A stretch of 64,000 nucleotides of DNA from Castanea sativa (GCF_040712315.1 NC_134015.1:43297464-43361463); one strand, 5' to 3'; counted from the stretch's first letter, positions 25,040 to 38,997 are shown. Numbers and translations are program-made. Notes: generated from the sequence alone by a model not told the origin.

Positions 25040-26712
25040 GAGAGGGAACCTGTAATCATTTAGACACTTTCTTATGAGGATACAACTTGAAGCAATTAGG
25101 GCGAATGTATCCAAAAACACTACAATAGTGACAAACATGAGTAGTTTTTGAACTCCTAGACTTCCTAGAGTGAGGTCTAACAAAGGATTTAGGATTAGCT
25201 AAATCAGTTTTGGACTACATACATTCATTACCTTTCTCAAATCGGGGCATAGAGACAATCTTTGATCCAAAAGCCTTGGAAGAGAAGGGACTTGAAGAGT
25301 TCACATATCCTAAGTCAGCCTTATCAGAACTAGGCTTTTGAGGACTCAATACCTCATCAAGCTTTGTACTAGACATCCTCTCTATTTGAGTTCTAGCTTA
25401 ACTAAGCTCAACCTCAAGATTCTTGACCTTCTCTTCTAATGAAGTGTTTTCCAAAACAAGAGTCTCAACTAACCTTGTAGTCTCATCTAGTTTGACTAAT
25501 AGTTCAATTTTTTCAATTTTACCTCATTAAGCTCTTTTCTACAAAGATGTAAAGCCTTTTCAAATTTTATAAACTCAGTGCATAGTTTATCATAGGCTTC
25601 TTGAAAATTCAATTTCTTGGGTACTTCATCATCAAAACAACCCTAACTTTCACTAGCACTCTCCATAATCACCTTTTTGGTTGTGGCAGTAAAGGTCATA
25701 AAGTGACCACATTCATTTGCATACTCATCAGCATAGTCATTCTCCGTACCACTCAAGGTAGCAACCAACCCTTTACCTTTTGAATTCTTAGCCTTTTCCT
25801 TCATAAGATAGTTTGGACACTCTATTCTTATAGGACCAAAACCTTTGCACTCATGGCACTGGATGAGGGGTTTCTCATTCTTGCACATCCTAGAGGATTT
25901 AGATTTTCTAAGAGGCTTGTCCTTATCCTTTTTCCTATATTGAAGAAACTTAATAATCTCATTAGCTAGGAAGGTTAGATCCTCATCCTCACCATCATCT
26001 TCGTCTTCATCTTCGCTTTCATCTTCATCATTAGAGTCATCAATCTCTTCATCTATACCCTTAAGAGCTAAGTTTTTTATCTTTCCACCTTTTCCCATTA
26101 AACCTAATCCCATCTCATAGGTTTGAAGGTTCCTTACAAGCTCAGTCAAATGAATTTTATCAATGTGCTTAACTTCTTCAATGGTAGTGATCTTGGCATG
26201 GAATCATTTAGGTAAGGACCTAAGGATTTTCCTAAAAATTTTGGATTCTGCTATACATCCTCCAAGGTCGAAGGAAAAATTCACAATGTCATTGAGTTTA
26301 GTGTAGAACTCAACAAAGGTCTCATCTTCCTTCATCCTTATTTCTTCAAAACTACTAGTGAGTCTTTGAAGATTCACAGTCTTTACCGCCTTGGTACCTT
26401 CATAGGCGGTCTTAATAATGGTCCATGCTTCCTTGGCAACTTCCATGGATGATATTTTCTTGAATTACTCATTGGTCACCTTACAAAACAAAGCATTCAA
26501 TGCCCTACTTTTGAAATTTGCCACTTTAATTGTTGCTTCAACATAAACCATCGACATTTCCTTTGGCTTAATCCAGCCAACTTCAACAGCTTGCCAAACT
26601 TTTTCACCTAGAGCCTGCAAAAAAACTTTCATATGAACTTTCCAGTATGCATAATTAGTGCCATCAAATAAAGGAGGAATCAAAAGAGATTGTCCATGAT
26701 CAGAGTGAACCC
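25040..26712 (-). pseudogene. Copia-type gag remnant, family 2 (unit 2, best preserved)
   Basis: From the right: a DUF4219-like start (PPLFDGTNYAYWKVHMKVF, about 26690-26630), then a UBN2-like domain (KEAWTIIKTAYEGTKAVK, LQRLTSSFEEIRM, about 26440-26210). A poly-Asp/Glu stretch follows near 26010, then a zinc knuckle at about 25860-25820 (CHECKGFGPIRIEC) and a second near 25135-25090 (CHYCSVFGYIRPNC). Both knuckles have lost the metal-binding His, to Pro and Tyr. Stops near 26465 and 26200 break the frame. There is no usable ATG before the first domain; the open frame simply runs into the primer site. This codes for no working Gag today. Confidence 0.8.
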
Positions 26713-26724
26713 GCTCTGATACCA
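26713..26724 (-). other. Primer-binding site, initiator tRNA-Met
   Basis: The minus strand reads TGGTATCAGAGC, the standard plant Copia primer site complementary to the 3' end of initiator tRNA-Met. A 2-bp spacer separates it from the LTR at 26727. This is the only perfect copy in the window. Confidence 0.9.
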
Positions 26725-26726
26725 CT

Positions 26727-27638
26727 TGTTAGGAAATTTATACCCTGGTTGATAGAATTAATAAGTTTTAAACCCAAGTTTATAATAATATTTATTATAA
26801 ATAAACCTTGTTAAAACAAACCAACATCAATACCATGCACAAGGGAATAGTAAATAAGACGAGAAATGACATAGGAAAACCAATGATACAAACTCGTTTC
26901 ATAGTAAAAAATCTGGGGGGAAACCTCCTTTAAAAGCAATTCACTATAGTAAATAAAAGTTTCAGATCTAGTACCAAAAATTTGTCCCTAGAATCTACAA
27001 TCCTCATAAATGAACTTACAGCAAAAACCTTCTACAGCTTCAGAACCTTTGAACTCTCTAGTATATGAATGCCACACTTTTGCACGGACCCCAGTACGTG
27101 ACTAACCAATGATGCCACGTGACTAACTCCAGCAACTTAAATAAGATGTTGTTGGCTGCAAAGTTCTTCACTTCATTAACAATGAAGATCAAGAAGAGCT
27201 TGGTTACAAAACCCTTGGTATAAAGACGCAGTAGCTTCTTCAAAGAGAATATTGTACTAGGTCACTATCTGCTTGTATTCTCTTGGCATCCACTTTTGAT
27301 AGCCTTTAAAATAAACCTTATATATGTCTAAGGTTGTGAGAAAAGAAATCCTATACAAATATTTCAACATGGGCTGAAAATAAGATCTAAAAATTCTGAT
27401 TTCGTAAATCTCAACAAATACAACTTGGGTCGAGCTTCTGTCAAGTTTTAACATTAAATCTCAATAGAAAGAATTCTATCGAGCTTTAATGAGCAGCTCT
27501 TCGTCACTTGTTTCTCAGTCAGATCTTCATGACTTTAAAACTTGACTTGAACAACATGTTTCTTGACATCTTAAACCCGTCCTAGATCTACCCAATTACA
27601 AGTAAAGTGCATTTTGTCAAAAGATTATCCAATTACAT
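26727..27638 (-). mobile_element. Family 2 LTR (unit 2, end clipped)
   Basis: It starts TGTTAGG and is colinear with 10117-11057, but the last ~20 bp (ATATGTCCCTAACA end) are deleted and type II DNA follows directly. Three minus-strand ORFs inside are not genes. Confidence 0.75.
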
Positions 27639-28229
27639 TGTTGTTCTTATTACCTATAAAAGGAAATGTAGTTTATTACGAGTACTTGGGACATTTGTAT
27701 TTATATTTTGTTTTAAATAATTAAGTGCAGGATTCAAAGTTTTTCTATTTTGAATTATTATTAGTTGCAAAACCACGCGATGTGGAAATAATTGACAATT
27801 TATTTTTCTGTTAGGTAAAAAAAAATGAAAATAGTAGATGAGACTTAAGAGCGTTAGTTTCAAACCATTCTCAAAATGATGTGATTATTTTCAAATAGAG
27901 TATAGTTGATACAATATATTATATTTTCAAAATTAAATTATCTATAATTTTTATATTACTTATTATAGGTATTTTATAAATAATGTAATGTGTGGTTAGA
28001 ATTTGTTTCTAGTGCTCCTTTCAATCAGTTTATCCTCTATACTTATTGAACGTACCAAAGATGAAATAGATATAAGTAACTCTGTAACTTACATTAAGAA
28101 AAATACAATGATAACATAAAAATATGTATGTAATTATATCCAAAACCTTACACTAAGAATTAGAAATAATTGTCAATGAAATAGATCATCTTTTTAGTTT
28201 TTACACAAACCTCCCCTCTCAAAGTATCG

Positions 28230-28515
28230 TTGAAGTTGACCAAATGAACCGAAATGGATCAACTAGACCAAATGGACTGAATTGAACTAGACAAAATGGA
28301 CCGAATGGACTTAACTGAACCAGATAAAATGGATCCAATGGAAAAAAAAATAGACCATAATAGACCCAAATGGAGCAAACGGACTGAAGTTGAGAGAATG
28401 GACTAAAATGGATCGAATTGTACTAAAATTGAACGAATTGAATTGAAATGGGCATAAATTGATAGAAATAGACCAAGTGAATGGAAGTCGACCTTAATGG
28501 ACCAAACTTGAGCGA
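28230..28515. repeat. Degenerate TGGACnnAAn array, type II copy 2
   Basis: Homologous to 11650-11935. Confidence 0.7.
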
Positions 28516-29484
28516 AATACTATGCTAATGTGGCTCAATAGGAGCGTGGCAACAACAAATTATACATTTTGGCAGTTAAATATAAAAATTTCTATAATAA
28601 TTGCCGGGGGACGTGCGTCAGGCCCATTTCAGAGCCATGCTAACAATACTGGGTGGCCAACATTAGAGGAGTGAGCTCAGCCCGAGGACAAAGGAATTAA
28701 AATAGACCCAATGCTCAAACCCATGATCCCAATTCATCGTTAATGCACATTCAAGCACTCAAATTGGTGTTAGGCACAAGTTAAAAGTAATCTGACACAG
28801 TCAAATCAGTGTGAGCAACTGCTGATCCTTGATTCGATAAGGGGGAACAGTACAATAGACTCACAAGACCACTTAGATCCTAAACTCGGTAGGTCCCACA
28901 CACGTGAGGGAGATTTCGTCAAAATGAAGGTCCTACTAATAAGAGAGTGTAAATAGGAAAGCAGGTAAAAGGAAAGGGGGTTGGAGAAATTGGGAGGTGA
29001 AAAAGTGAGAGGAACGAGAGTCATACATCGAGAATTTGATATTCATCTCGGGGCATAGGGGAACATACTCAGTCCAAGGATCATATCCTCGGCCTAAGCT
29101 TAGAATCAAATGCGACAAACTGCATTCGTGGCTCAGCACATTGTAGTTAACAACTGCTCTTGGGACCCCGCATCATGGGTTAAAAATGTCCCTAATAAGG
29201 AAAAAAAAAAATGAGGGCCTAAGCCCAATCCTATAGTTTTTGGGTCTGGCCACTACATTAACTTATATAAAAATTCTTTAGTGAGGTAGATTGCTATGTA
29301 AAGAGAATTCTAATTTTTTTTTTCTATAAATCTTAGAAATATAAAAATAGAAATTCGTTTATATATACGATTAGTGCACCATTTATAAATCATTAATCAT
29401 GAAAATAAATGCATATACGCCACTAATACTTCTTGGATATACATAAAATAAATTCATACTACTACAATGTGTGGTAGATATATA

Positions 29485-29780
29485 AGAAAATAGGATTATG
29501 ATCTTCTAAATTTCTTAGGGTACTTTACTAAATAAATTTCCATAAATCATGACCTTTCCTTAATAATTTACTGGTCTAGATTTTGTCATGTCAACATTCC
29601 ACTCACAATAATTTTAATTGTTTTATTTGCAACATTATTTTATTATTTTAAGAGTATTGCTAGTAGAATGTTGACATGACGAAATCTAGTCCCTTAAATC
29701 ATAAAAGATTGGTTAGTATATAAGAAAATCTATTAATAGAGTATTATAGGAAATCTAGAGGATCTAAATCCAAGAAAATT
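29485..29780. mobile_element. Foldback (MITE-like) element, type II copy 2
   Basis: Homologous to 12903-13205, without the loop expansion. Confidence 0.6.
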
Positions 29781-30324
29781 TGACTACAGTGAATGAATAT
29801 GTATTTAATTATTTTTTTACTAATCAACGGCACAATTATTTTATATTATCAAATGCATGTGTTATTAAAATTTGCTTTTCTCTCATGATGGTTTTCATTA
29901 ACTATTGGTAAAGTAAACTAGATACGAGGAAGAGGGTAATATTCCAAATCCACTAATATTTTTTACAATAATTAATATTCAAATTTTATTATTTCAATAT
30001 TAATAATTAATTAACATAATCATGCAATTTCATTTTATACAAATTACGTGCACTATGCTTGTGTCTAGAAACTCTTATTTTTTTAATTAAAATATAACAT
30101 TTTTAAGTCGAGACCGCAAGTAATTTTAGTTTAAGTATAAAATGTGTGTCGTAATTTTATGAAATTTTAACTTGAATTTTATCTTTATATCCTTAATTTT
30201 TCTTACTCTCTGAATTTTTTGGAATTATATTTTAAATTTAAACATTTTAATTTACATTTATATCTTGTCTTATGAACAAATCATTTTCAATTATATGGTA
30301 GATTTAATTTTCTAAGTTTGGAAC

Positions 30325-31748
30325 TATTAGGATGTGTGCCCCTAAATCTTAGTGTATGATACTATGTATGATATTATATTTGACATTATGTATGACTTAA
30401 TATTGTGTTTGATAAATTTTTTTTATTATTATCCAAAAATAATGGCAACATGAATATTGAGACATTATTATATAGTCCATGAGATGTATTGTATGTGATT
30501 TACTTGATTTAGTCACAGAAAATGTAAATCACAAATTCCTTGTAAAGTCAAAATGTAGTTTGTAGTTGGTGATGAAATTGAGCATTTCATCTGCAAAGAC
30601 TATAAGATATCAACTATGAAAATTTGTCTTGATCGTGGAAATGGAGATTTCTAGTTGGTATGTTGATATGTTTTAAGAGTTAAAACATATTGAACTGGAC
30701 TACTGTGAGATTTATTATTCTCCTAACGACTGTCAAATTAATAATAAACCCACGACTTATATTTGCATGAACTCTTAATCCTGAGAGAATAATGGACTTA
30801 ATCATGAAGTGTAAGTTGCTTTGATATATCAGAAGTGAGATCTAAACTAACGGTCAAAACTTCAGTATGTTGAGCAACCACATTTAGTGTTGATGGAACA
30901 TATATTCTCAAGATGAAATTCATAGTCTCTTAGTAGAGATATAAAATATTCCATTGAGATTAGTTTAATAGGTTTGTTATTCAAAGAGTTAGGCCTAACC
31001 ACTTTAGTAAGGAGTTACTAAAATATATGTTTATGGAATTGGATTTCAAAAATATATGATGAATAACTTAAAAGATTAAACTGGGTATTCAAGGATAAGA
31101 TGTAGTAATTTACAAAGTGGCAGTCTACATTCATGACTTTGTGTTACTACGAATATTTTATTAAGGGGTTGCATGTACAATAAATTTTTGGTATATAATT
31201 TATAAATATAGCCAAAAGTGCAACTATATTTATATAGTGGTATTAAATATAGTTAATGGTAAATTTGGACTTGTCAAGAGTTGATAGAAAAGTCCTAGGA
31301 CCATTGGAGCTAGTGTCTTATTGGTCTCATTTGGTCCCACTCCAAGCCACATACTTAAGCTCAATTGGAAAGGCCCAAAAGGCCAACCCAATTAGATAAT
31401 TAGTTAGATACAAAGAGAGAAATATACAAAATTTTCTATAGAGAATTGTAAGAACACTATTGCGAAGTGGTGTAAGAAGTGTTAGACACTTTTTGACATT
31501 CTCCCTTTGGAACTGATTGAAAGACCACATATCTTGGGCGTTAGTGAAATTGGAGTGAAGATTGAAAGTGTTCCCAAGTGCTTCTGATCTTCGGTTTTGA
31601 AATTCACTACTCCAAGGTACACTCTCTTATTCTCAAATTCTGAAACTTATATAGTACATGTTAACTTTTATGAATGAAGTAGATCTGTTATTTTTCCGCT
31701 GCGGATGTTTTGTATGCGCTACAAACATGTATATTTCCATCAGGAACA
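30325..31748 (+). mobile_element. Solo LTR upstream of peptide pseudogene 2
   Basis: 1424 bp, exactly the length of the copy at 13751. Its first bases are TATTAGGATG (one change from TGTTAGG) and it ends CAGGAACA. It ends 180 bp before the old ATG. Confidence 0.6.
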
Positions 31749-31928
31749 ACGTATACTAAAAAAAATGTATTTATTCCAAGATTATTAGCATGCATTTATC
31801 AAAATAATACATGACCATATTACCGGACACTATAAAGATTTCCATTTGATACTGTGTAGATTACCATCATCAAGCAAATGAATTTGAATAGTCATAACAA
31901 AGTCAACAACTAGAACAATAAGAAAATA

Positions 31929-32275
31929 ATGGAAGGGATTTCCTCCAAAATGGCTTCCTTGATCATCCTACTTGTTTTTGCAACTTGTAAGTTTCTCTCT
32001 CTCCCTCTCTCTCTCTTTCTCTCTCTTAATATTTGATTTTTTATAAGATGGTGGCTAATGATTACCAATAATGTCAAATGCTGCGGGTCACTGTTCTCGC
32101 AAAGTTAATTGTACCTTCATAATCAAATGTCGTCCTAAGTGCTTCCCCCTTTGTGTAAATGGGAGCATGTCAGTGCTCTTGCGCTGCAACCCAAAATGAA
32201 GCTACTATTGAAGGCAATCATGACAATCCAGCAACAATTAGCAAATACTACTCATTCAAAAATAATGCAAACTAA
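31929..32275 (+). pseudogene. Broken cysteine-rich peptide gene, type II copy 2
   Basis: Exon 1 (31929-31986) is intact, with a signal-peptide core (SLIILLVFA) and a GTAAGT donor. A 22-bp deletion after GGTGGCTAATG removes the acceptor AG and the first codons of exon 2. The extra G in the CVNG region shifts the frame before the last cysteine cluster. Residue changes such as Cys-flanking Lys and Asn also differ from type I. It has the same acceptor deletion as the copy at 49945, but not the one at 15248. Confidence 0.8.
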
Positions 32276-32672
32276 ATTGAGTACTAGAAGTTGTACTTGT
32301 CTTGCTTCTAAAAAAAAAAAAGTTGTGTCTGTCTTGTCATAGGGATAATAATTTCAATCTAAAGGTTGCAGGTGGTGCAAAGTCTAAAAAGAAATAAGAT
32401 CATTTATCAGTTTCATTAATGTTGAAATAAAAAGGTAACTTTGGACTTCATGGCATAGAAAAAAAAAATTTTGATACCATATGAAGGAATTGCAAATTTC
32501 TATAACAGTATGTTAGGATTTACGTCCTATAATCCAATTGTATGATTTTATCTTTTTACAATTCATGTCCTAGAATCCAATTTACGATTTTACCTTTACT
32601 AAAACTTTTTGATTTGCAGAGACTATATAATATGATCAATAGAAATGTTGATACAATTGGAATATATTAAAC

Positions 32673-32950
32673 TTGTCTTGCCCCAATTTTCATTGGCAAG
32701 ATATTGCCTTCTTTTTAAGTAAGACACAGCCTAACCCCTCAAGGTTTTCAAATGCCTATTTCCAAGCCTATTTCCAATTTGAACTCACCACCGTCCATAT
32801 AAGGATTAATAGGCCACATGTCCTCCTGTGGGACATACACACCATCCTATTGTGTAGGATTCCACTCTGTTACTATTTGTCAAGCCCCAATTCTTCATTG
32901 ACAAGACATTGTTCTTTTTCAAACTGGCACATAAGCTCATCCTCATCTCT
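32673..32950 (-). repeat. TRIM-like element, type II copy 2
   Basis: Direct repeats near 32673 and 32877 as in 15964-16240. A 100-codon ORF across it is built from the two repeats and is probably not a gene. Confidence 0.35.
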
Positions 32951-33960
32951 CATCATCAAATTCAATTTCTTTTGAGGATAATTGATTTTTACGATCGTAT
33001 TGATAATAGCTAGAATCGATAGACTTACTATCTATTGTTTTCTATTTAAAGTACAATCAGTTTCAATGTTTTAGATTACAATTGGAGCTTTCCTTTTAAC
33101 ATACATGTGCATTTTATTAGCTTGTAAAAGGGGTACTAATTTTTTTTTAATATGGGTAATAGCATAATAAGCCTTAATTGAAATATAATATAAATATGCT
33201 ATGTTATATTAGTGGAAAGAGGGGGCTTTCTTTTATTTAGGGGCCTTGGGAACTGACTTAATCGCCTATATGCTAGAGTCTGCCTTGAATTTTATATAAA
33301 TTGCATGGTAAAGACTTTGGTTTGTGTTATTAAAATTATCTACAAGGTAGGAGGATCAAGGATGGGAATCCGGAAGGTAATTCTAATATAGAAAAAAAAA
33401 ATTATCTTATTAGTCCATTTGATGAAAAACAAATTGTCAAAGAGAACATGACCGTAAGACCATAACATTATAGATCATACATTCAACTCCTATGGGAATG
33501 GGATAGGGCACCAATGATATGGTCCCAAAATTTTCACGATAAAATTCTCATCACGACAGTATAGCCACGTGAGTAAACCCACAAGACTAAAATCAACGAG
33601 AAAAATCACCTCCTCGACGAAAAATTCTCAACGCAAGAGTAAGTCATGCGATCAAACTTGTATAATTAAAACCAATTAACAAAATCATATAAACAACCCA
33701 AATCTCAAAACAAGAATAAAATCGTATGATTAAACTCACTAGTATAAAAATCGAAGGGCATAACTGTTTTGGTGAAATTCTCAAAGAAACAGGTGAGATC
33801 AACACTATCAACGAATCAAAATTTCTAGCTAATTATCAAGGTTAGCAAGAAGCATGAGATGTAAATATATGGCATCCAAAAATAGGAGTCTTCATCAAAA
33901 CAAGTGGAAACTGTCAATATTCCTACAGTCGTCCAAAATGTAGAAGTAAGAAAAAGGGGG

Positions 33961-34993
33961 TGATAGACCAAAAACGTATTGACCCCATGTGATGGATTAA
34001 TTAATAAATTAGCCAAGTTTAATTAATTAACCAATTTAACCTGCAAATGCGTGGTAGCATAAACAAATCACAAATTTAACTAAAGTGCAGCAAAAAATAA
34101 ATTGACACAGTGATTTGTTTACGAATAGGGAAAACCACCAAGGCAAAAACCCCACCGGGTGATTTTAAGGTCACCGCTCCCGAGAATCCACTATTACCCC
34201 AACAAGCGGTTACAAGTAAAGGAATCTCAGTACCTTATACCAACTTACAGTTGAACCCTTACTCCAATACTCAATTGGACTTGTTCTGTAGTGACAATCT
34301 CTCGTTTTTAATGCACAGCTCCCACTACATGACTAACCAATTACGCGGATCCCAGTACGCGACTTCAATCACCAACTTGAGAAAGATGTTGGCTGCAAAG
34401 TTCTTTAGGTCATCCTCACAATGAAGAACAAGAAGATGCTTGGTTACAAAACCCTATGGGGCAAAAACACAGCAACTTCTTCACAAAGAGATGAACTGGG
34501 GCAAACTTTGTCTCTGGTCACAAATTGCTTGAACAGACTTTGCTCAATGCTTGTGCAACTTGTGTCTACATTGACGGCCCTTCAAATAATTCTTTTATAT
34601 GTCTAGGGTTGTGACAAAAGAAGGCCCAAAAACATATCCATGGATTGGAATCAAAACAGATCTGAAAAACTGTTTTTTTTAAACCTCGACAGCTAGAGGT
34701 GTCGACATGCTATTGAAAAGCGGTTGAGCCTCAGGGCTGGAATAGCTTATTAAAGCTCGATAGATGAAGCTGTCAAGCCAGCTGTCCAGCTTTAATGACA
34801 GGCACTTCGTCAACTTGTTTCTATGACAGACTTACATGGCTTTAACACTTGAACTTGAAACAATGTTTCTTAACGCATTAAACGCATCCTAGATCTATCC
34901 GAATACAAGTAGAGTGCGTTTTGTCAAATTATTTGCCAATTACATAAAATAATGACATATGTTCCTAACAAGTGAAACACATATGTCCTAACA
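33961..34993 (-). mobile_element. Family 3 LTR (unit 2)
   Basis: 1033 bp from TGATAGACC to GTCCTAACA, and it retains the 30 bp missing at 17250-18252. Confidence 0.75.
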
Positions 34994-35770
34994 GTCTCCC
35001 CCTTTGGCAATCCGTGACAAAACTACAACGAACAAATGAACAAATGAGAGACGTCATAAATCATTCAACTCGCACTCACTTGTTAAGTACAAAAAAATCT
35101 ATCATAACACAAACTCTTGAAAAATTTTGCAAGAAGAGAGTTTATGGCAAGTAGACTTTGACAACTTGTATTTCTGAAACACTTTAAACAAAACACATCA
35201 AGGCATCTTTGTGTGAAGCAGAAATAATAGATTGCATACAAAAATAAGAAGCATGTGTATAAAGAAAGACAAGAAACAACACATGTAAGGATAGGTGAAA
35301 TAAAACATACATCATCATACATACCACTTGATAAGTATCATGTATGTAAAAATGGTCACAAAACCTAGGTACAACAACAATGTATCTCCAACAAAGAAAG
35401 AAAAGAAAAGAAAAGATACATGTAATCTACCTACTCGATAACACCACTCTAGTGTCTTTCTCTCCCATCTTTGCGGGGAACGTTACCTCACCATAAGCTC
35501 TGATGATGTCATCGACTGACGATCATTTCTAGCTTTATCACCAGTGATAACAATTTCATCTTGATCTACCCTAAATCTACCAACTCGATCACATCTTGCA
35601 CAAATTTTCTAGCCCCAAAGTGTTGATGGGTACATAAGAACATCGCAAAATCTTTGCCTTATCCACCGAGGTGAATTGGGGATGAATTTTGGTAACTTCA
35701 TTTGAGTAGAGTTGCCAAAAACCTTTTTTTATATATATAATCATGTACAAATTTTCTTTTATAATTTATA
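34994..35770 (-). mobile_element. Retroelement 3' internal remnant with polypurine tract (unit 2)
   Basis: It begins with GTCTCCCCCTTTGGC on the plus strand (polypurine tract AAAGGGGGAGAC on the minus strand) and then carries the same ~770 bp of non-coding sequence as 18253-19040. An (AAAAG)n run at 35395-35415 is longer here. Confidence 0.7.
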
Positions 35771-36427
35771 GACATTAGTTTATTTTTTTTATTACCACCA
35801 AAAGGAAATATAGTGTATTGATGAGTACTTGGGAACTTTGTATTACTATTCTGTTTAAAATAATTAGTAAGGGATTTAGAGTTTTTCTATTTTAGATTAT
35901 TATTAGTTGCAGACCCACGCGATGAGTGCAAATATTTGACGATTTATTTTTCTGTTAAGTAAGAAAAATGAAAATAGTAGATGAGACTTAAAAGTGTTAG
36001 TTTCAAACCATTCTTAAAATGATATGATTATTTTCAATTAAAGTATAGTTGATACAATATATTAGATTTTCAAAATTAAACTATCAAATAGTTTTAATTT
36101 GAAGTGTTTTAAATTTAAGAATTTTTTTTTAGGACACATAATGCATTTTACATTAATTATTATAGATATTTAATAAATAATGTAATGTATGGTTATAATT
36201 TGTTTCTAGTGCTCCATACAAATGGTTTATCCTTTATACGTATTGAATGGCCTAATAATGAGGCAAATTAAAGTAAATCCATCACCTATATTAAAAAAAA
36301 TATGATCTTTAATAACATAAAAATATATATGTAATTTTATTCGGAATCATACTCAAAGAATGAGAAATAATTGTCAATGAAATAGCGCATATTTTTAGTT
36401 TTTACACATACCTCTCTTCTCAAAGTA

Positions 36428-36710
36428 TCATCGAATTTGACTAAATGGATTGAAGTGGATCGACTAGACTGAATGGACTGAACTAGACAAAATAGACCGA
36501 ATGGAATAAATTAGACAATAATAGACCGAAGTGGACTGAAATGGACCGAAATTGACTGAATGGACTGAAGTGGACCAATAAGGACTGAAGTGGATGAAAC
36601 AGACTGACGTGGACAAAATTGAATGGACCGAAACGAATTGAAATGGACTTAAATTGACAGAAATGGACCAAGTGGACAAAAGTGGACCATACCGGACCAA
36701 ACTAAACCGA
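36428..36710. repeat. Degenerate TGGACnnAAn array, type I copy 3
   Basis: Homologous to 530-775 and 19690-19975. Overlapping minus-strand ORFs of 92 and 62 codons reflect the stop-poor unit. Confidence 0.75.
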
Positions 36711-37858
36711 AATACTATGCTAATGTGGGTCGACAGGAGCATGGTAACAATAAATTATTCACTTTAGCTTTTAAATATAAAATTCCTATCTTAATTGTAG
36801 GGGAACATGTGCTAGGCCCATTTTAGAGCCAAACTAAGAATGTTGGGCAGCCCACATTAGAGGAGTGAGCCCAGCCCAATGACAACTGAATTATGAAAGA
36901 CCCAACGCTTGAACATGTGATCCCAGCTAAACATTAATGCATATCACAGCACCCGAATTGACGATAGGCACAAGTTACAAAGTAAACTGACACAGTCATA
37001 TCGGTGGGATCCACAGCTGATCCTCGATTTGATAGGAGGGAACAGTACCATTGATTCACAAGACCACTTGGATCCTAAATTCGGTAGGTCCCACACATGT
37101 GAGGGAGATTCCATCGTTATGAAGACCCTACTAACAAGGAGTATAAACAAGGGGGTTTGAAAATTGGGGCGGGGGGGTGAAATCACAAGAGGAATGAGAG
37201 TCATACATTTCAAATTTGAGATTCATCTTGGGGCATAGGGGAACAAACTCAGTCCGAGAATCATATCCTCGGCCTATGCTTAAAATCAAAAGTGACAATC
37301 TGCCTTAGTAGCTCAGCCCATTGTAGTTAACAACTACTCTTAGGTGCTCCCATCATGGGCTAAAAATCTCCTTAAAAACAATAAAAACAAAAAAACAAAA
37401 CAAAACAAAAAAAATTTGAGGGCCCTAGCATAATCCTATAGTTTTAGGGCCTGGCCACTAGATTAACTTGTATAAAAATTCATTGGTGAGATAGATGGCT
37501 AAGTAAAGGGAATTATAAACATGAAACTTTCCTTCAAAAAAAAAAAAAAACTAGAGAGAGATGAAACACAAAATCTTAAAATTAAAATAATTAAATATGT
37601 GAAATTTTTGCTTTATTGATTAGAAACGTAATTTTTTTTTGTTGAGTGTTACTAAATTCGAGTAAAAATACCATATTCCAAATAAGTCATTTTTTATATA
37701 AATCTTAGAAAAATAGAAATAGAATTTCATTTAAATAAATGATTAGTGCACCATTTATAAATCATTAATACATGAAAATAAATGCATATAGGCCATTAAT
37801 ACTTCTTGGATATACATAAAATAAATTCATACTACTACAATGTTTGGTAGATATATAA

Positions 37859-38152
37859 GAAAATTGGATTCAAATTTTCTAGATTTCCTAGGGTACTCTA
37901 CCAAATAAATTTCCGTAAATCTTAAGATTTCTTTAATAATTTATTAGTTTAGATTTTGCTATGTCAACATTCCACTAATAATAATTTTATTACTTTGTTT
38001 GCAGCATTATTTTATTATTTTAAGAGTATTGTTAGTAGAATGCTGAGATGACAGAATCTAGACCCTTAAATCAAGAAAGATTGGTTAGGATTTAAGAAAA
38101 TCAATTGATAGAATACCCTAGGAAATCTATAGGATCTAAATCCAAGAAAATA
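37859..38152. mobile_element. Foldback (MITE-like) element, type I copy 3
   Basis: Homologous to 1951-2244. An 18-bp duplicate just right of the element in the other type I copies (ATATGGCTACATAAGAAA) is absent here. Confidence 0.65.
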
Positions 38153-38787
38153 TGACTACAGTGAATGAATATGCATTTAATTCTTCTTTTACTAATCAAG
38201 TGCACAATTATTTTATATTATCAAATGCATGTATTATTAAAATTTGCTTTTCTCTCATGATGGTTTTTAGTAATTATTGGTAAACTAATCTAAATATGAG
38301 GAAGAGTGTAATATTCCAAATCCACTAATATTTTTTATAATAATTAATATTCAAATTAATTATTTTAATATAAATAATTAATAAATATAATCATACAATT
38401 TCATTTTATACAAATTTCATGCACTATGCTTGTGTCTAGAAACTCTTATTTTTTAATTAAAATATAAAAATTTTGAGTGGAGGCCAAAAGTAATTTTACT
38501 TTAAGTATAAAATTTGTGTCCTAATTTTATGAAATTTGAACTTGAATTTTAACTTCATATCCTTAATTTTTCTTACTGTGTTAATTTTTGGGAATTATAT
38601 TTTCAATTTAAAAATTTTAATTTACATTTATATACTTAATTTGTCTTATTAACAAATAATTTTCAATTATATGGTAGATTTAATTTTCTAAGTATGGAAA
38701 AGTGAATACTAAAACAAAAATGTATTTACACCAAGATAATTAATTCATGCATTTATCACAATAATACATGACCTTATTATCGGAAAC

Positions 38788-38794
38788 TATAAAG
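38788..38794 (+). promoter_or_regulatory. TATA box of peptide gene copy 3
   Basis: TATAAAG 98 bp before the ATG. Perfect 13-bp repeats AAAGATTACTATC start at 38791 and 38813. Confidence 0.55.
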
Positions 38795-38885
38795 ATTACT
38801 ATCTAACACTGTAAAGATTACTATCATCAAGCAAATCACTTTGCATAGTCATAACAAAGTCTAGAACTAGACCAATAAGAAAATA

Positions 38886-38947
38886 ATGGCTGTCATTTCT
38901 TCGAAAATGGCTTTCTTGATCGTCCTACTCGCTTTTGCAACTTGTAA

Positions 38948-38997
<50 letters not shown>

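Larger units (their letters stand above)
27639..33960. repeat. Type II duplicated block, copy 2
   Basis: Same order as 11058-17249: AT-rich empty DNA to 28225, decamer array, GGCCCATTTC module about 28600-29290, foldback, solo LTR 30325-31748, pseudogene 31929-32275, TRIM-like repeat, shared tail, then the type II-only segment 33417-33960 with the ~80-bp degenerate tandem pair. Confidence 0.8.

Noticed and set aside
32673..32975. 100-codon plus-strand ORF downstream of pseudogene 2 (also 50708-51010)
   Set aside because: It spans the TRIM-like direct repeats, is not open in type I blocks or type II copy 1, and has no recognisable domain.
34110..34606. Plus-strand ORFs of 104 and 61 codons repeated at 17399-17865 and 52145-52641
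   Set aside because: They lie inside family 3 LTRs, on the strand opposite to the element. They are conserved only because the LTRs are recent duplicates.
36464..36742. Minus-strand ORFs rich in Ser, Phe, Val, His, Gln (also at 530, 19732, 54617)
   Set aside because: They arise from the stop-poor TGGACnnAAn array read in reverse. The frame varies between copies and there is no promoter, domain or splice support.
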